A stretch of 13,487 nt of DNA from Nitrospirota bacterium (GTDB taxonomy: Bacteria; Nitrospirota; JACRHJ01), in NCBI GenBank assembly GCA_027328825.1, contig DAHWTK010000044.1, positions 1 to 13,487 of the forward strand, written 5' to 3'. A program made the translations under genes and the position numbers. Below are positions 1-5,307 of this stretch, piece after piece (position 1 is the stretch's first letter; each line of letters starts with the position of its first letter). The notes below the pieces were generated by a model. The model saw only the letters and a list, made by a program, of their open reading frames with translations, was not told the DNA's origin and did not search any database.

Positions 1-4
1 TTTC

Positions 5-78
5 TGGCTGGGGGACAGGGACTCGAACCCCGATAGGCAACTCCAGAGGCTGCTGTCCTACCATTAGACGATCCCCCA
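5..78 (-). tRNA. tRNA-Gln (anticodon CUG)
   Basis: Read on the minus strand this folds into a complete 74-nt cloverleaf. It has a 7-bp acceptor stem (TGGGGGA with TCCCCCA), D arm GTCT/GGAC, a 5-bp anticodon stem GCAGC/GTTGC with one G-T pair, loop CTCTGGA and a GGTTCGAGTCC-type T arm. The CCA end is encoded. The anticodon is CTG (plus-strand bases 44-46), which reads CAG glutamine codons. The weak U1-A72 first pair is typical of tRNA-Gln. It lies downstream of gltX on the same strand but has its own promoter-like sequence. In bacteria lacking GlnRS, GluRS charges this tRNA first and GatCAB amidates it; whether that applies here cannot be seen. Confidence 0.95.
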
Positions 79-89
79 ATAGCACCGCT

Positions 90-119
90 ATATTACCGAA
101 TTCCTGCGTTTCCTGTCAA
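90..119 (-). promoter_or_regulatory. sigma-70-type promoter of tRNA-Gln
   Basis: On the minus strand a perfect -35 TTGACA (114-119) is followed after 18 bp by TAATAT (90-95, 4/6 match to TATAAT). The tRNA 5' end is 11 bases beyond the -10 box, a normal distance for a short 5' leader. This suggests the tRNA is transcribed independently of gltX. Confidence 0.65.
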
Positions 120-134
120 GGCAGAATTGTCTCG

Positions 135-160
135 CAATTTATTATTATTATAATAAATTG
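135..160. repeat. AT-rich perfect inverted repeat
   Basis: CAATTTATTAT (135-145) and ATAATAAATTG (150-160) are perfect 11-bp complementary arms around a 4-base loop. It is the first of three consecutive inverted repeats in the gene-free stretch between gltX and tRNA-Gln. It has no flanking U-tract on either strand, so a terminator role is not supported. Confidence 0.6.
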
Positions 161-194
161 ACCAATTCCCTTGTTTGATATATGTTTTGTCTTA

Positions 195-264
195 AGGGGC
201 GGCATTGGAGGCGGCATCGTCTTCCATGCAGGGGGAGGCGATGCACAAAAAATATGCCGCCCCT
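195..264. repeat. Long GC-rich imperfect hairpin
   Basis: The outer arms AGGGGCGGCAT (195-205) and ATGCCGCCCCT (254-264) are perfectly complementary over 11 bp. Inside them GCATCG (213-218) pairs with CGATGC (239-244), and CTTCC can pair with GGGAG, extending the stem. The result is a roughly 70-nt stem-loop downstream of the gltX stop. It has no T-run, so it could be an RNA-stabilising or processing element or a small non-autonomous repeat. No coding potential is evident. Confidence 0.55.
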
Positions 265-271
265 GTTTCTC

Positions 272-343
272 GTCACCCCTGTGAAAACGGTGGGCCAATG
301 ACTTTTAAAAGTCTATGGATTCCAGCCTTCGCGGGAACGGCAA
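272..343. repeat. Degenerate palindromic intergenic repeat
   Basis: A perfect 14-bp palindrome, GACTTTTAAAAGTC (300-313), is flanked by imperfectly complementary arms. The right arm holds TTCCAGCCTTCGCGGGAA and the left arm a degenerate counterpart. This resembles the widespread bacterial family of intergenic repeats with a TTCCCGC...GCGGGAA-type core (often near GGAATGAC), here diverged. It lies directly after the gltX stop codon on the minus strand. Confidence 0.5.
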
Positions 344-349
344 TTATTT

Positions 350-1834
350 TTAATGTATCTGCGAAACTGCCTCCCTCAGCCTCTTTACGCTTTCTTCTTT
401 TCCAAGTATCTCAAGCGTCTCGTATATGCCGGGGCTTACCGTCCCGCCCGTGACGGCGATACGCACCGGCTGGGCAACCTTACCCATCTTAAGCCCGGTT
501 TCCTCCATTACGGTATGAAAGACCTTCTCCAGTTCCGCATGGCTGAAATCCGAATCCGGTATCGCCTCTATAAGCGCCATAAGCCGCTCAAGAACCGGCT
601 TTATCTCCGCAGTCAGGAATTTTTCAGCCGCCTTAGGCTCTATCTCCGGCTCGGCAAAGAAATACTTGGACAGCTCCGCCATCTCGGCCAGCGTATGGCT
701 TTTCTCTCGCTGTGCAAGGACCACCTTTTCAAGCCTGCCTAGGCTCCACAGGTCGTCTTCCGCGTTCGCCCCGTAACGCTCTTCGCGCATCCCGGCGACA
801 GCCTCCGGCGGAGCGAGCTTCATGTCGGCAAGTATCGGCAACAGGAGCTTCGCAATCTCCTCCGGCGGTTTCGCGTTAATCCAGTGGTGATTGATCCAGT
901 TTAGCTTGTCCGGGTTGAATACCGCCGCGGCGGAGGATATGCTGTCCAGCGAGAAATTTTTTATCATCTCTTCGACCGAGAATATCTCCTGGTCTCCGAA
1001 AGACCAGCCCAGGCGCACGAGGTAATTCACCATCGCCTCCGGGAGATAGCCCATCTCCTTGTACTGCATTATGGACGTCGCGCCGTGTCGCTTGGAAAGA
1101 CGCGCCTTGTCGGAGCCGAGTATCATGGAGAGATGTCCGAACTGAGGCATCTGATACCCCAGCGCCTCGTACATCTGCATCTGGCGCGGCGTGTTGTTCA
1201 AGTGGTCGTCGCCCCTCAGGACGTGCGTTATACCCATCGTCGAGTCGTCCACGACGACTGCGAAATTATACGTCGGCCAGCCGTCCGAGCGCATTATGAT
1301 AAGGTCGTCCAGGACGGAGTTGTCAAAAACGACCTTGCCCTTTATGAGGTCGTTCACCACTGTCTGGCCTTCCGTATTCGCCCGGAAGCGAATTACCGGC
1401 GTAACTTCCAAAGGCGGCGTCTTCAGTTCCAGGCACTTCCTGTCGTATTTCGGCGGACGCCCCTGGGCCAGCGCGGCCTTTCGCCGCTCATCGAGCTCTT
1501 CAGGTGTGCAGTAACATTTGTATGCACGCCCGGAGGCAAGGAGCTTCTCGACGTGTTCGCGGTATATGGGAAGCCGCTCCGTCTGGCGGTATGGCCCGTG
1601 CGCGCCGTCTTTGCCAGGCCCCTCGTCCCAGTTCATGCCGCACCACTCCATCCCCTGGAGTATGGCCTGTATGGATTCGTCCGTGGAGCGGGTCTGGTCG
1701 GTGTCCTCGATGCGCAGGATGAACGTGCCGCCGTTATGACGGGCGAAGAGCCAGTTGAAAAGGGCCGTCCTGACGCCGCCTATGTGCAGGAACCCTGTCG
1801 GCGACGGGGCGAAACGCACGCGGATGTTTTGCAT
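350..1834 (-). CDS. gltX: Glutamyl-tRNA synthetase (GluRS)
   Basis: This cytoplasmic class I aminoacyl-tRNA synthetase attaches glutamate to tRNA-Glu using ATP. The 494-aa product is full length for bacterial GluRS. The Rossmann-fold catalytic domain starts RFAPSPTGFLHIGG, with the HIGH-type motif at residues 17-20. RIEDTD and RGDDHLNNTPRQ follow, and the KMSKS-type loop ARLSKRHG lies near 245-251. C107-x-C109 followed 24 residues later by C134 matches the spacing of the zinc-site cysteines known in E. coli GluRS. The C-terminal third is the helical anticodon-binding part. The ATG start has a GGGAGG Shine-Dalgarno about 12 nt upstream. A promoter lies just beyond it, divergent from a tRNA gene. 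tRNA-Gln lies downstream, so a non-discriminating GluRS is possible but cannot be read by eye. Confidence 0.97.
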   Translation of the reverse strand: MQNIRVRFAPSPTGFLHIGGVRTALFNWLFARHNGGTFILRIEDTDQTRSTDESIQAILQGMEWCGMNWDEGPGKDGAHGPYRQTERLPIYREHVEKLLASGRAYKCYCTPEELDERRKAALAQGRPPKYDRKCLELKTPPLEVTPVIRFRANTEGQTVVNDLIKGKVVFDNSVLDDLIIMRSDGWPTYNFAVVVDDSTMGITHVLRGDDHLNNTPRQMQMYEALGYQMPQFGHLSMILGSDKARLSKRHGATSIMQYKEMGYLPEAMVNYLVRLGWSFGDQEIFSVEEMIKNFSLDSISSAAAVFNPDKLNWINHHWINAKPPEEIAKLLLPILADMKLAPPEAVAGMREERYGANAEDDLWSLGRLEKVVLAQREKSHTLAEMAELSKYFFAEPEIEPKAAEKFLTAEIKPVLERLMALIEAIPDSDFSHAELEKVFHTVMEETGLKMGKVAQPVRIAVTGGTVSPGIYETLEILGKEESVKRLREAVSQIH

Positions 1835-1871
1835 GGTTATTTATAGCCTCCCGAAGAAATTTTAAAAAATC

Positions 1872-1900
1872 AGTATAATATAAAATTAACGGGCGGACAA
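1872..1900 (-). promoter_or_regulatory. sigma-70-type promoter of gltX
   Basis: On the minus strand TTGTCC (1895-1900) and TATACT (1872-1877, 5/6 match) are separated by exactly 17 bp. The predicted start near 1865 gives a leader of about 30 nt containing the GGGAGG ribosome binding site of gltX. Confidence 0.6.
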
Positions 1901-1914
1901 AACATTTTTTCGGC

Positions 1915-1943
1915 TTGACAAAGACGCCCCCCTAATGCAAAAT
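1915..1943 (+). promoter_or_regulatory. sigma-70-type promoter of the CAU tRNA
   Basis: A perfect TTGACA (1915-1920) is followed after 17 bp by CAAAAT (1938-1943, 4/6 match). A TG dinucleotide just upstream (1936-1937) gives an extended -10 character. The tRNA begins 19 bases after the -10 box. The C-run in the spacer is notable. Confidence 0.6.
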
Positions 1944-1962
1944 AGCAGTTCGTTTTGAGTTA

Positions 1963-2038
1963 GGGCCCGTAGCTCAGTTGGTAGAGCCCCCGGCTCATAA
2001 CCGGATTGTCCCAGGTTCGAATCCTGGCGGGCCCACCA
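1963..2038 (+). tRNA. tRNA with CAU anticodon (elongator tRNA-Met most likely)
   Basis: This is a complete 76-nt cloverleaf. It has acceptor GGGCCCG/CGGGCCC, D arm GCTC/GAGC, anticodon loop CTCATAA with CAT at 1996-1998, T arm CCAGG/CCTGG, discriminator A and an encoded CCA. The acceptor closes with a normal G-C pair, so it is not the initiator. CAU can also belong to tRNA-Ile2, in which lysidine modification changes its identity. The Met-elongator-like body favours Met without excluding Ile. The anticodon stem shows a C-A mismatch at its first pair (1989 with 2005). Confidence 0.9.
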
Positions 2039-2053
2039 CTCCTTCAAGAGGCA

Positions 2054-2854
2054 ATGCCGAAGCTTAAGGAAGTCCTCAGGCATATAGAAGAGATTTTCGA
2101 CCCCGCGCTCGCCGCCAGGTGGGACAACACGGGACTCCAGCTGGGAGACCCGGATCGGGAGACAGTAAAAGTGATGGTCGCGCTGGACCCGCTCCCGGAG
2201 GTGATAAGGGAAGCGGCGGGGAAAAAGATAAACCTGCTTGTCACGCATCACCCCCTGTTTTTTAACCCTATAAAATCCCTCGACTTATCCTCCGGCGAAG
2301 GTCTTGCCACCGCACTCTGCATAAAAAACAGTATCTCCCTCTACGCAGCGCATACAAGTTTCGACAGGGCCCCCGGAGGTCTGAACGATTTCCTGGCGGA
2401 GAGGCTGGGGATTATAAATGCCAGGCCGCTTGAGCCGATGGACGATAATCCTGGCGCGGGCTTCGGCAGGATAGGTGATTTAAAGACGCCGATAACCGCA
2501 TCCGCGCTTGTAGCGAGGGTCAAGAAGGTTCTCTCCGTAAAAGAAGTCCGCCTGACGGGTGAGCCGGACAGAAAAATAAAGACCGTCGCCGTCTGCGGCG
2601 GGAGCGGCGCGGATCTGCTGGAACTGGCGGCGGATTCCGGAGCGGATGCATTCATAACCGGCGATGTGAAATATCACCAGGCGCTTGCCGCCTTGTCGCT
2701 CGGCATATGCCTTATAGACGCCGGGCACCGGGAGACGGAGCTTCCGGCTATGGAGCATCTGGCCGCAAGGCTTAGGGAGAAATTCAGGGAAAACGGATGG
2801 AAGATATCCGTGGAAAATTGTTTAACAGAGGTATCGCCATGGGAAGTCATCTGA
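2054..2854 (+). CDS. NIF3/YbgI-family dinuclear metal-centre protein (GTP cyclohydrolase I type 2 homolog)
   Basis: This 266-aa product belongs to the conserved NIF3 family of cytoplasmic oligomeric proteins that bind two metal ions. Its cellular role is unresolved, although some members are labelled GTP cyclohydrolase I type 2. Visible family signatures are WDNTGLQLGDP (about 23-33), LVTHHPLFF with H65/H66, AAHTSFD with D104, and a C-terminal ITGDVKYHQ...DAGHRETE segment. There H225 and E229 match the H-x3-E ligand pair of YbgI-like structures. I chose ATG 2054 because AAGAGG lies 6 nt upstream. A longer reading frame begins inside the tRNA and is not credible. The gene starts 15 nt after the tRNA 3' end, so both are probably transcribed from the tRNA promoter. 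Confidence 0.92.
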   Translation: MPKLKEVLRHIEEIFDPALAARWDNTGLQLGDPDRETVKVMVALDPLPEVIREAAGKKINLLVTHHPLFFNPIKSLDLSSGEGLATALCIKNSISLYAAHTSFDRAPGGLNDFLAERLGIINARPLEPMDDNPGAGFGRIGDLKTPITASALVARVKKVLSVKEVRLTGEPDRKIKTVAVCGGSGADLLELAADSGADAFITGDVKYHQALAALSLGICLIDAGHRETELPAMEHLAARLREKFRENGWKISVENCLTEVSPWEVI

Positions 2855-2856
2855 CG

Positions 2857-2884
2857 CCGGAGGGAAAAACCCGCCGGTTTTTTT
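2857..2884 (+). terminator. Rho-independent terminator after the NIF3-family gene
   Basis: CCGGAGGG (2857-2864) pairs with CCCGCCGG (2870-2877), with one A-G mismatch, around an A5 loop. Seven T residues follow. It starts 2 nt after the stop codon and ends the tRNA/NIF3 unit. Confidence 0.85.
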
Positions 2885-2957
2885 ATTCAGCAATAATCCC
2901 CGATTAGACCCTTCGGGAATGACAAAAAATGGAGTTATGCAAACGGAGGTAGAGGTG

Positions 2958-3680
2958 TTGGAAGATCTAAGGCTCTTGGTAGAACTTCAGGGAATAGACG
3001 CAAGGCTTTATGAACTCAGGAAGGACAAGGAAAGGCTTCCTAAACTGATATCTTACGCCGGAGAGACGCTCCAGCAGATAAAGGCGGAGATGGATGCGGC
3101 CAGGGCTGAGCTTGAACAGGTGAACAAGGAGAAGCGCGCGGCGGACGCCGAGCTTCAGACGGAGAACGAGCACCTCAACAAACTCAAGCTCCGCACGACC
3201 GAGATAAAGACGAACAAGGAATATTTCGCGCATCTGAAAGAGATAGAAGAATGCCAGAAAAAGATAGCCAAGATAGAAGAAACAGAGCTTGAACTGATGG
3301 AAAAGGTGGAGAAGGCCGAGGCCGCCGCCTCCGGGAAAAAGGGCCTGGCCGACGAGGAAGAAAAAAAGTTCAACGAGCGCAAGACCGAGATAGAGGGGCG
3401 CTTTGTCGCAGGGGACAGGGAGATGGAAGAACTCTCCGGAAAAAGGCTTGAGATATTCCCGAAGATTACGGAGACCCATGCCCAGTATTATTCCACCATT
3501 CTCGCAAAATATCCCGAATCCGCAGTCGTCGAGGCTGCGAATACCTCCTGCACCGGGTGCAGGATGATGATACCGCCGCAGATGTTCAATAACGTCCGGA
3601 AGGGCGAGAGCATAATAAAATGCAACAACTGCCGCCGCATCCTGTATTACAGGGAACCGGTGGCGGAGCCTTCCAAGTGA
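2958..3680 (+). CDS. Coiled-coil C4 zinc-ribbon protein (COG1579-like)
   Basis: This is a cytoplasmic protein of about 240 aa. Residues 5 to about 185 are a long, highly charged alpha-helical coiled coil rich in Lys and Glu. A C-terminal zinc ribbon follows, with CTGC (198-201) and CNNC (222-225). This architecture matches the COG1579 family, proposed to bind nucleic acid; its precise function is unknown. I prefer TTG 2958 because a perfect GGAGG (2945-2949) sits 8 nt upstream; GTG 2955 is an alternative. The upstream ATGs at 2919 (which would give 253 aa) and 2937 lack well-placed ribosome sites, and 2919 falls in what looks like an intergenic-repeat remnant. The stop overlaps the start of the RNase HI gene. 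Together with rnpB downstream, the context suggests RNA metabolism. Confidence 0.88.
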   Translation: MEDLRLLVELQGIDARLYELRKDKERLPKLISYAGETLQQIKAEMDAARAELEQVNKEKRAADAELQTENEHLNKLKLRTTEIKTNKEYFAHLKEIEECQKKIAKIEETELELMEKVEKAEAAASGKKGLADEEEKKFNERKTEIEGRFVAGDREMEELSGKRLEIFPKITETHAQYYSTILAKYPESAVVEAANTSCTGCRMMIPPQMFNNVRKGESIIKCNNCRRILYYREPVAEPSK

Positions 3681-4327
3681 GAAAATTTGAAGCCCTGAGG
3701 CTCCTTGCCGGGACGCTTTCCGTCCGGGCCATTATGGACGAGCACCCGGAACTGGACGGGAAGGCGCTTCGGGCACTTTTGCTGGAAGCGGCGGACGCGG
3801 TAAAAGAAGGAGAAATCCGGGAAGCAGAACGGGGCGCAGAGAAGAGGTCCGGGAAGGGGAAGGCCGGTCAGACGGGGTTCGCTTTCGAGGCTCCGGAAGG
3901 AGGGCAGGGCGGCGTTTCGCTCAGGGTTCATACCGACGGGGCGTCGCGCGGGAACCCCGGCGAGGCGGGGATCGGCGTGGTTATAGAAGATCAACACGGC
4001 AAGGAAATCAAGGAGATACGCCGCTACATAGGCAAGGCTACCAATAACCAGGCCGAATATACCGCGCTGCTTGAGGGACTTAAGGCTGCCCATGAGCTAA
4101 GTGCTGATAATTTAACGGTTTTTGCCGACTCGGAACTTCTGGTGAAGCAGATGAAAGGCGAGTATCGGGTAAAACATCCCCAGCTTCAGCCGCTCTTCAC
4201 GCAGGCGAAATCCCTTACCTTAAACTTCAAATATTTCAATATATTACATGTCCCGCGCGAAAAAAACGCACACGCCGACGCCCTCGCAAACGAGGCGATA
4301 GACAAAAAGATAACGGAAATACGCTGA
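3677..4327 (+). CDS. Ribonuclease HI-family protein with N-terminal helical extension
   Basis: This predicted 216-aa cytoplasmic nuclease would cleave the RNA strand of RNA-DNA hybrids. The RNase H fold spans about 80-210 and keeps the acidic quartet: D87 (HTDGASRGNPG), E127 (NNQAEYTALLEGL), D151 (FADSELLVKQM) and D201 (NAHADALANEA). Residues 1-45 form a separate predicted helical segment (LRLLAGTLSVRAIMDEHP...) joined by a charged linker of about 35 residues. The extension is not part of canonical RnhA. The GTG start at 3677 overlaps the preceding stop as GTGA, with GGAG 8 nt upstream. That indicates translational coupling to the zinc-ribbon protein. The family is sometimes annotated as RnhA-like or as a reverse-transcriptase-like RNase H. 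Confidence 0.9.
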   Translation: MRKFEALRLLAGTLSVRAIMDEHPELDGKALRALLLEAADAVKEGEIREAERGAEKRSGKGKAGQTGFAFEAPEGGQGGVSLRVHTDGASRGNPGEAGIGVVIEDQHGKEIKEIRRYIGKATNNQAEYTALLEGLKAAHELSADNLTVFADSELLVKQMKGEYRVKHPQLQPLFTQAKSLTLNFKYFNILHVPREKNAHADALANEAIDKKITEIR

Positions 4328-4387
4328 TCTTTTTGTTTACAATCGTGAATTAGGCGACTTTTCCTTCCTAAATTTCTTTGTATATTA

Positions 4388-4393
4388 TATAAT
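4388..4393 (+). promoter_or_regulatory. Putative -10 box of rnpB
   Basis: A perfect TATAAT lies 7 bases before the predicted first nucleotide of RNase P RNA (C4401, start of helix P1). The candidate -35 at 4365-4370 (TTCCTA, 17-bp spacing) is weak at 3/6. The spacing to P1 supports independent transcription of rnpB. Confidence 0.55.
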
Positions 4394-4446
4394 TAGTTTG
4401 CCCAAAGCCGTCCGGGCGGCTGCTGCTAAAACGTGCCTTCTTCAAT

Positions 4447-4487
4447 ATTCCCTCTCCCCTTGGCGGGAGAGGGCAGGTGAGAGGGGG
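4447..4487 (+). repeat. Palindromic repeat copy 1, inside rnpB helix P3
   Basis: It starts ATTCCCTCTCCCC, has a short loop, then GGGAGAGGG, and ends GAGGGGG. CCCTC...GAGGG arms form a stable hairpin. It lies between the two strands of the P3 stem (4423-4428 with 4491-4496). It is the shortest copy, about 41 nt, lacking the second small hairpin of copies 2 and 3. Confidence 0.8.
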
Positions 4488-4604
4488 ATATAGCAGAGGA
4501 AAGTCCGAACTCCACAGGGCAGGGTGCTGGATAACGTCCAGGAGGGGCGACCCTACGGAAAGTGCCGCAGAGAAAAGACCGCCTACGATAAGTTTTCTTT
4601 CCTG

Positions 4605-4655
4605 ATTCCCTCGCCCCTTGTGGGAGAGGGTGGCTCGAAGAGCCGGGAGAGGGGG
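4605..4655 (+). repeat. Palindromic repeat copy 2, inside rnpB helix P12
   Basis: It starts ATTCCCTCGCCCCTTGT, continues GGGAGAGGG, then a second hairpin GGCTC-GAA-GAGCC, and ends GGGAGAGGGGG. It is preceded by a pyrimidine tract (4593-4604) that can pair with the 3' purine tract, extending P12 by G-U and Watson-Crick pairs. It lies between ATAAG (4588-4592) and CTTAT (4656-4660). Confidence 0.8.
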
Positions 4656-4860
4656 CTTATAGGCAAGGGTGAAACGGCGAGGCAAGAGCTCACCGCCTGG
4701 GCGGCGACGTCCAGGGCATGGCAAACCCCACCCGGAGCAAGGCCAAATAGGGGGACGACAAGGGCTGCCCGCCCGATGTCCCCGGGTCAGGCCGCTTGAG
4801 GCCTGGAGTAATCCAGGTCCCAGAGGAATGGCCGCCGTCCCTATGTTTTCTCTTTTCCTT

Positions 4861-4913
4861 GTTCCCTCTCCCCATGCGGGAGAGGGCGGCGTGAAAGCGC
4901 CCGGAGAAGGGGG
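4861..4913 (+). repeat. Palindromic repeat copy 3, inside rnpB helix P19
   Basis: It starts GTTCCCTCTCCCC, continues GGGAGAGGG, then a second hairpin GGCGT-GAAA-GCGCC with a GNRA-type tetraloop, and ends GGAGAAGGGGG. A pyrimidine tract (4846-4860) precedes it. The copy sits inside the perfect 8-bp stem TCCCTATG (4838-4845) with CATAGGGA (4914-4921). Confidence 0.8.
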
Positions 4914-4965
4914 CATAGGGATACAGAATTCGGCTTACAGGACGGCTTTGGGCTATATAATTTTT

Positions 4966-4993
4966 AACCCTCGCACCTTGTGGGAGAGGGCAG
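4966..4993 (+). repeat. Degenerate palindromic repeat copy 4, just downstream of rnpB
   Basis: AACCCTCGCACC, TTGT, then GGGAGAGGGCAG matches the core of the three copies inside rnpB, with some mismatches in the left arm. It starts 13 nt after the 3' end of P1, in the space between rnpB and the convergent DUF3343 gene. The bases from here to 5041 show no gene. Confidence 0.65.
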
Positions 4994-5041
4994 TTACCCG
5001 GCTTTATTCGTGCCGGGGCAGGCTGCGGGTCTGGGCAGGCT

Positions 5042-5260
5042 TTACCACACCCCAAGGCTGGCGATGCCTGAATCGCACATAACTTTTGAGGCCGCCGGCT
5101 CGTCCAACGCGGTGACGCGGATGGCAAGACCGCAGTCGGAGCTTATATCGCGCGGTTTCGTTACTACCTTGCACGCAACATGCGCGCCCTTCAGCGCCCG
5201 TTCGGCCTTGAAAGTAAGGTAAGTGCTCTTGAATACGAAGATTTTATATTGTTCGTCCAT
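5042..5260 (-). CDS. DUF3343 family protein (putative Se/S carrier-like)
   Basis: This 72-aa cytoplasmic protein begins KIFVFKSTYLTFKAERALKG and carries the family's KPRDISSDCGLAIRV segment with C43 in the SxxCG context. Further cysteines are C30 and C62. The DUF3343 family (Putative Se/S carrier protein-like) commonly neighbours selenium and sulfur genes, and the conserved cysteine is suspected to carry a persulfide or selenide; this is not proven. It is the last gene of the leftward series, 47 nt after the cysteine desulfurase homolog, which would be the natural donor. The ribosome site is weak (GGGAT about 8 nt upstream). It converges on rnpB with no clear terminator between. Confidence 0.8.
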   Translation of the reverse strand: MDEQYKIFVFKSTYLTFKAERALKGAHVACKVVTKPRDISSDCGLAIRVTALDEPAASKVMCDSGIASLGVW

Positions 5261-5307
5261 TCGCCAATCCCATTAAACCCGGCGCAACCAGTGTGTTTTT
5301 ATCCTCC

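Larger units (their letters stand above)
4401..4952 (+). ncRNA. rnpB: RNase P RNA (bacterial, type-A-like) with expanded peripheral helices
   Basis: This is the catalytic RNA of ribonuclease P, which matures tRNA 5' ends. Core signatures appear in order: GAGGAAAGTCC (P4 5' side, 4496-4506), CACAGGGCAGGGTGC, GGAAAGTGCCGCAGAGAA, GGCAAGGGTGAAACGGCG, CACCCGGAGCAAGGCCAAAT, CTGCCCGCCCG and ACAGAATTCGGCTTA (P4 3' region). P1 is a perfect 13-bp helix of 4401-4413 with 4940-4952. P2 pairs GGCGGC (4415-4420) with GCCGCC (4831-4836). At about 552 nt it exceeds the usual 350-400 nt. Three copies of one palindromic repeat sit inside helices assigned P3 (CTGCTA/TAGCAG), P12 (ATAAG/CTTAT) and P19 (TCCCTATG/CATAGGGA). 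The core is uninterrupted, so the RNA is probably functional. No clear hairpin-plus-U terminator is visible beyond T4961-4965. Exact ends are inferred from P1. Confidence 0.95.

Noticed and set aside
1085..1846. 253-codon open frame antisense to gltX
   Set aside because: It is a shadow of a conserved, clearly coding gene. The Arg/His-rich product has no recognisable motif and no ribosome site.
2006..2053. Upstream extension of the NIF3-family gene by 16 residues
   Set aside because: It begins inside the T arm side of the CAU tRNA. ATG 2054 has a proper ribosome site and matches the normal family N-terminus.
4447..4993. CRISPR array suggested by spaced repeats
   Set aside because: The copies are palindromic, unequal in length and separated by conserved RNase P core sequence rather than by uniform spacers.
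4953..4993. Rho-independent terminator of rnpB using copy 4 of the repeat
   Set aside because: The T5 run lies before, not after, the hairpin, and the stem is mismatched.
4368..5127. Several open frames of 80-180 codons on both strands around 4370-5220
   Set aside because: They fall on rnpB and its C/G-rich repeats. Their Pro/Arg/Gly-rich products reflect RNA structure and repeats, not protein coding.
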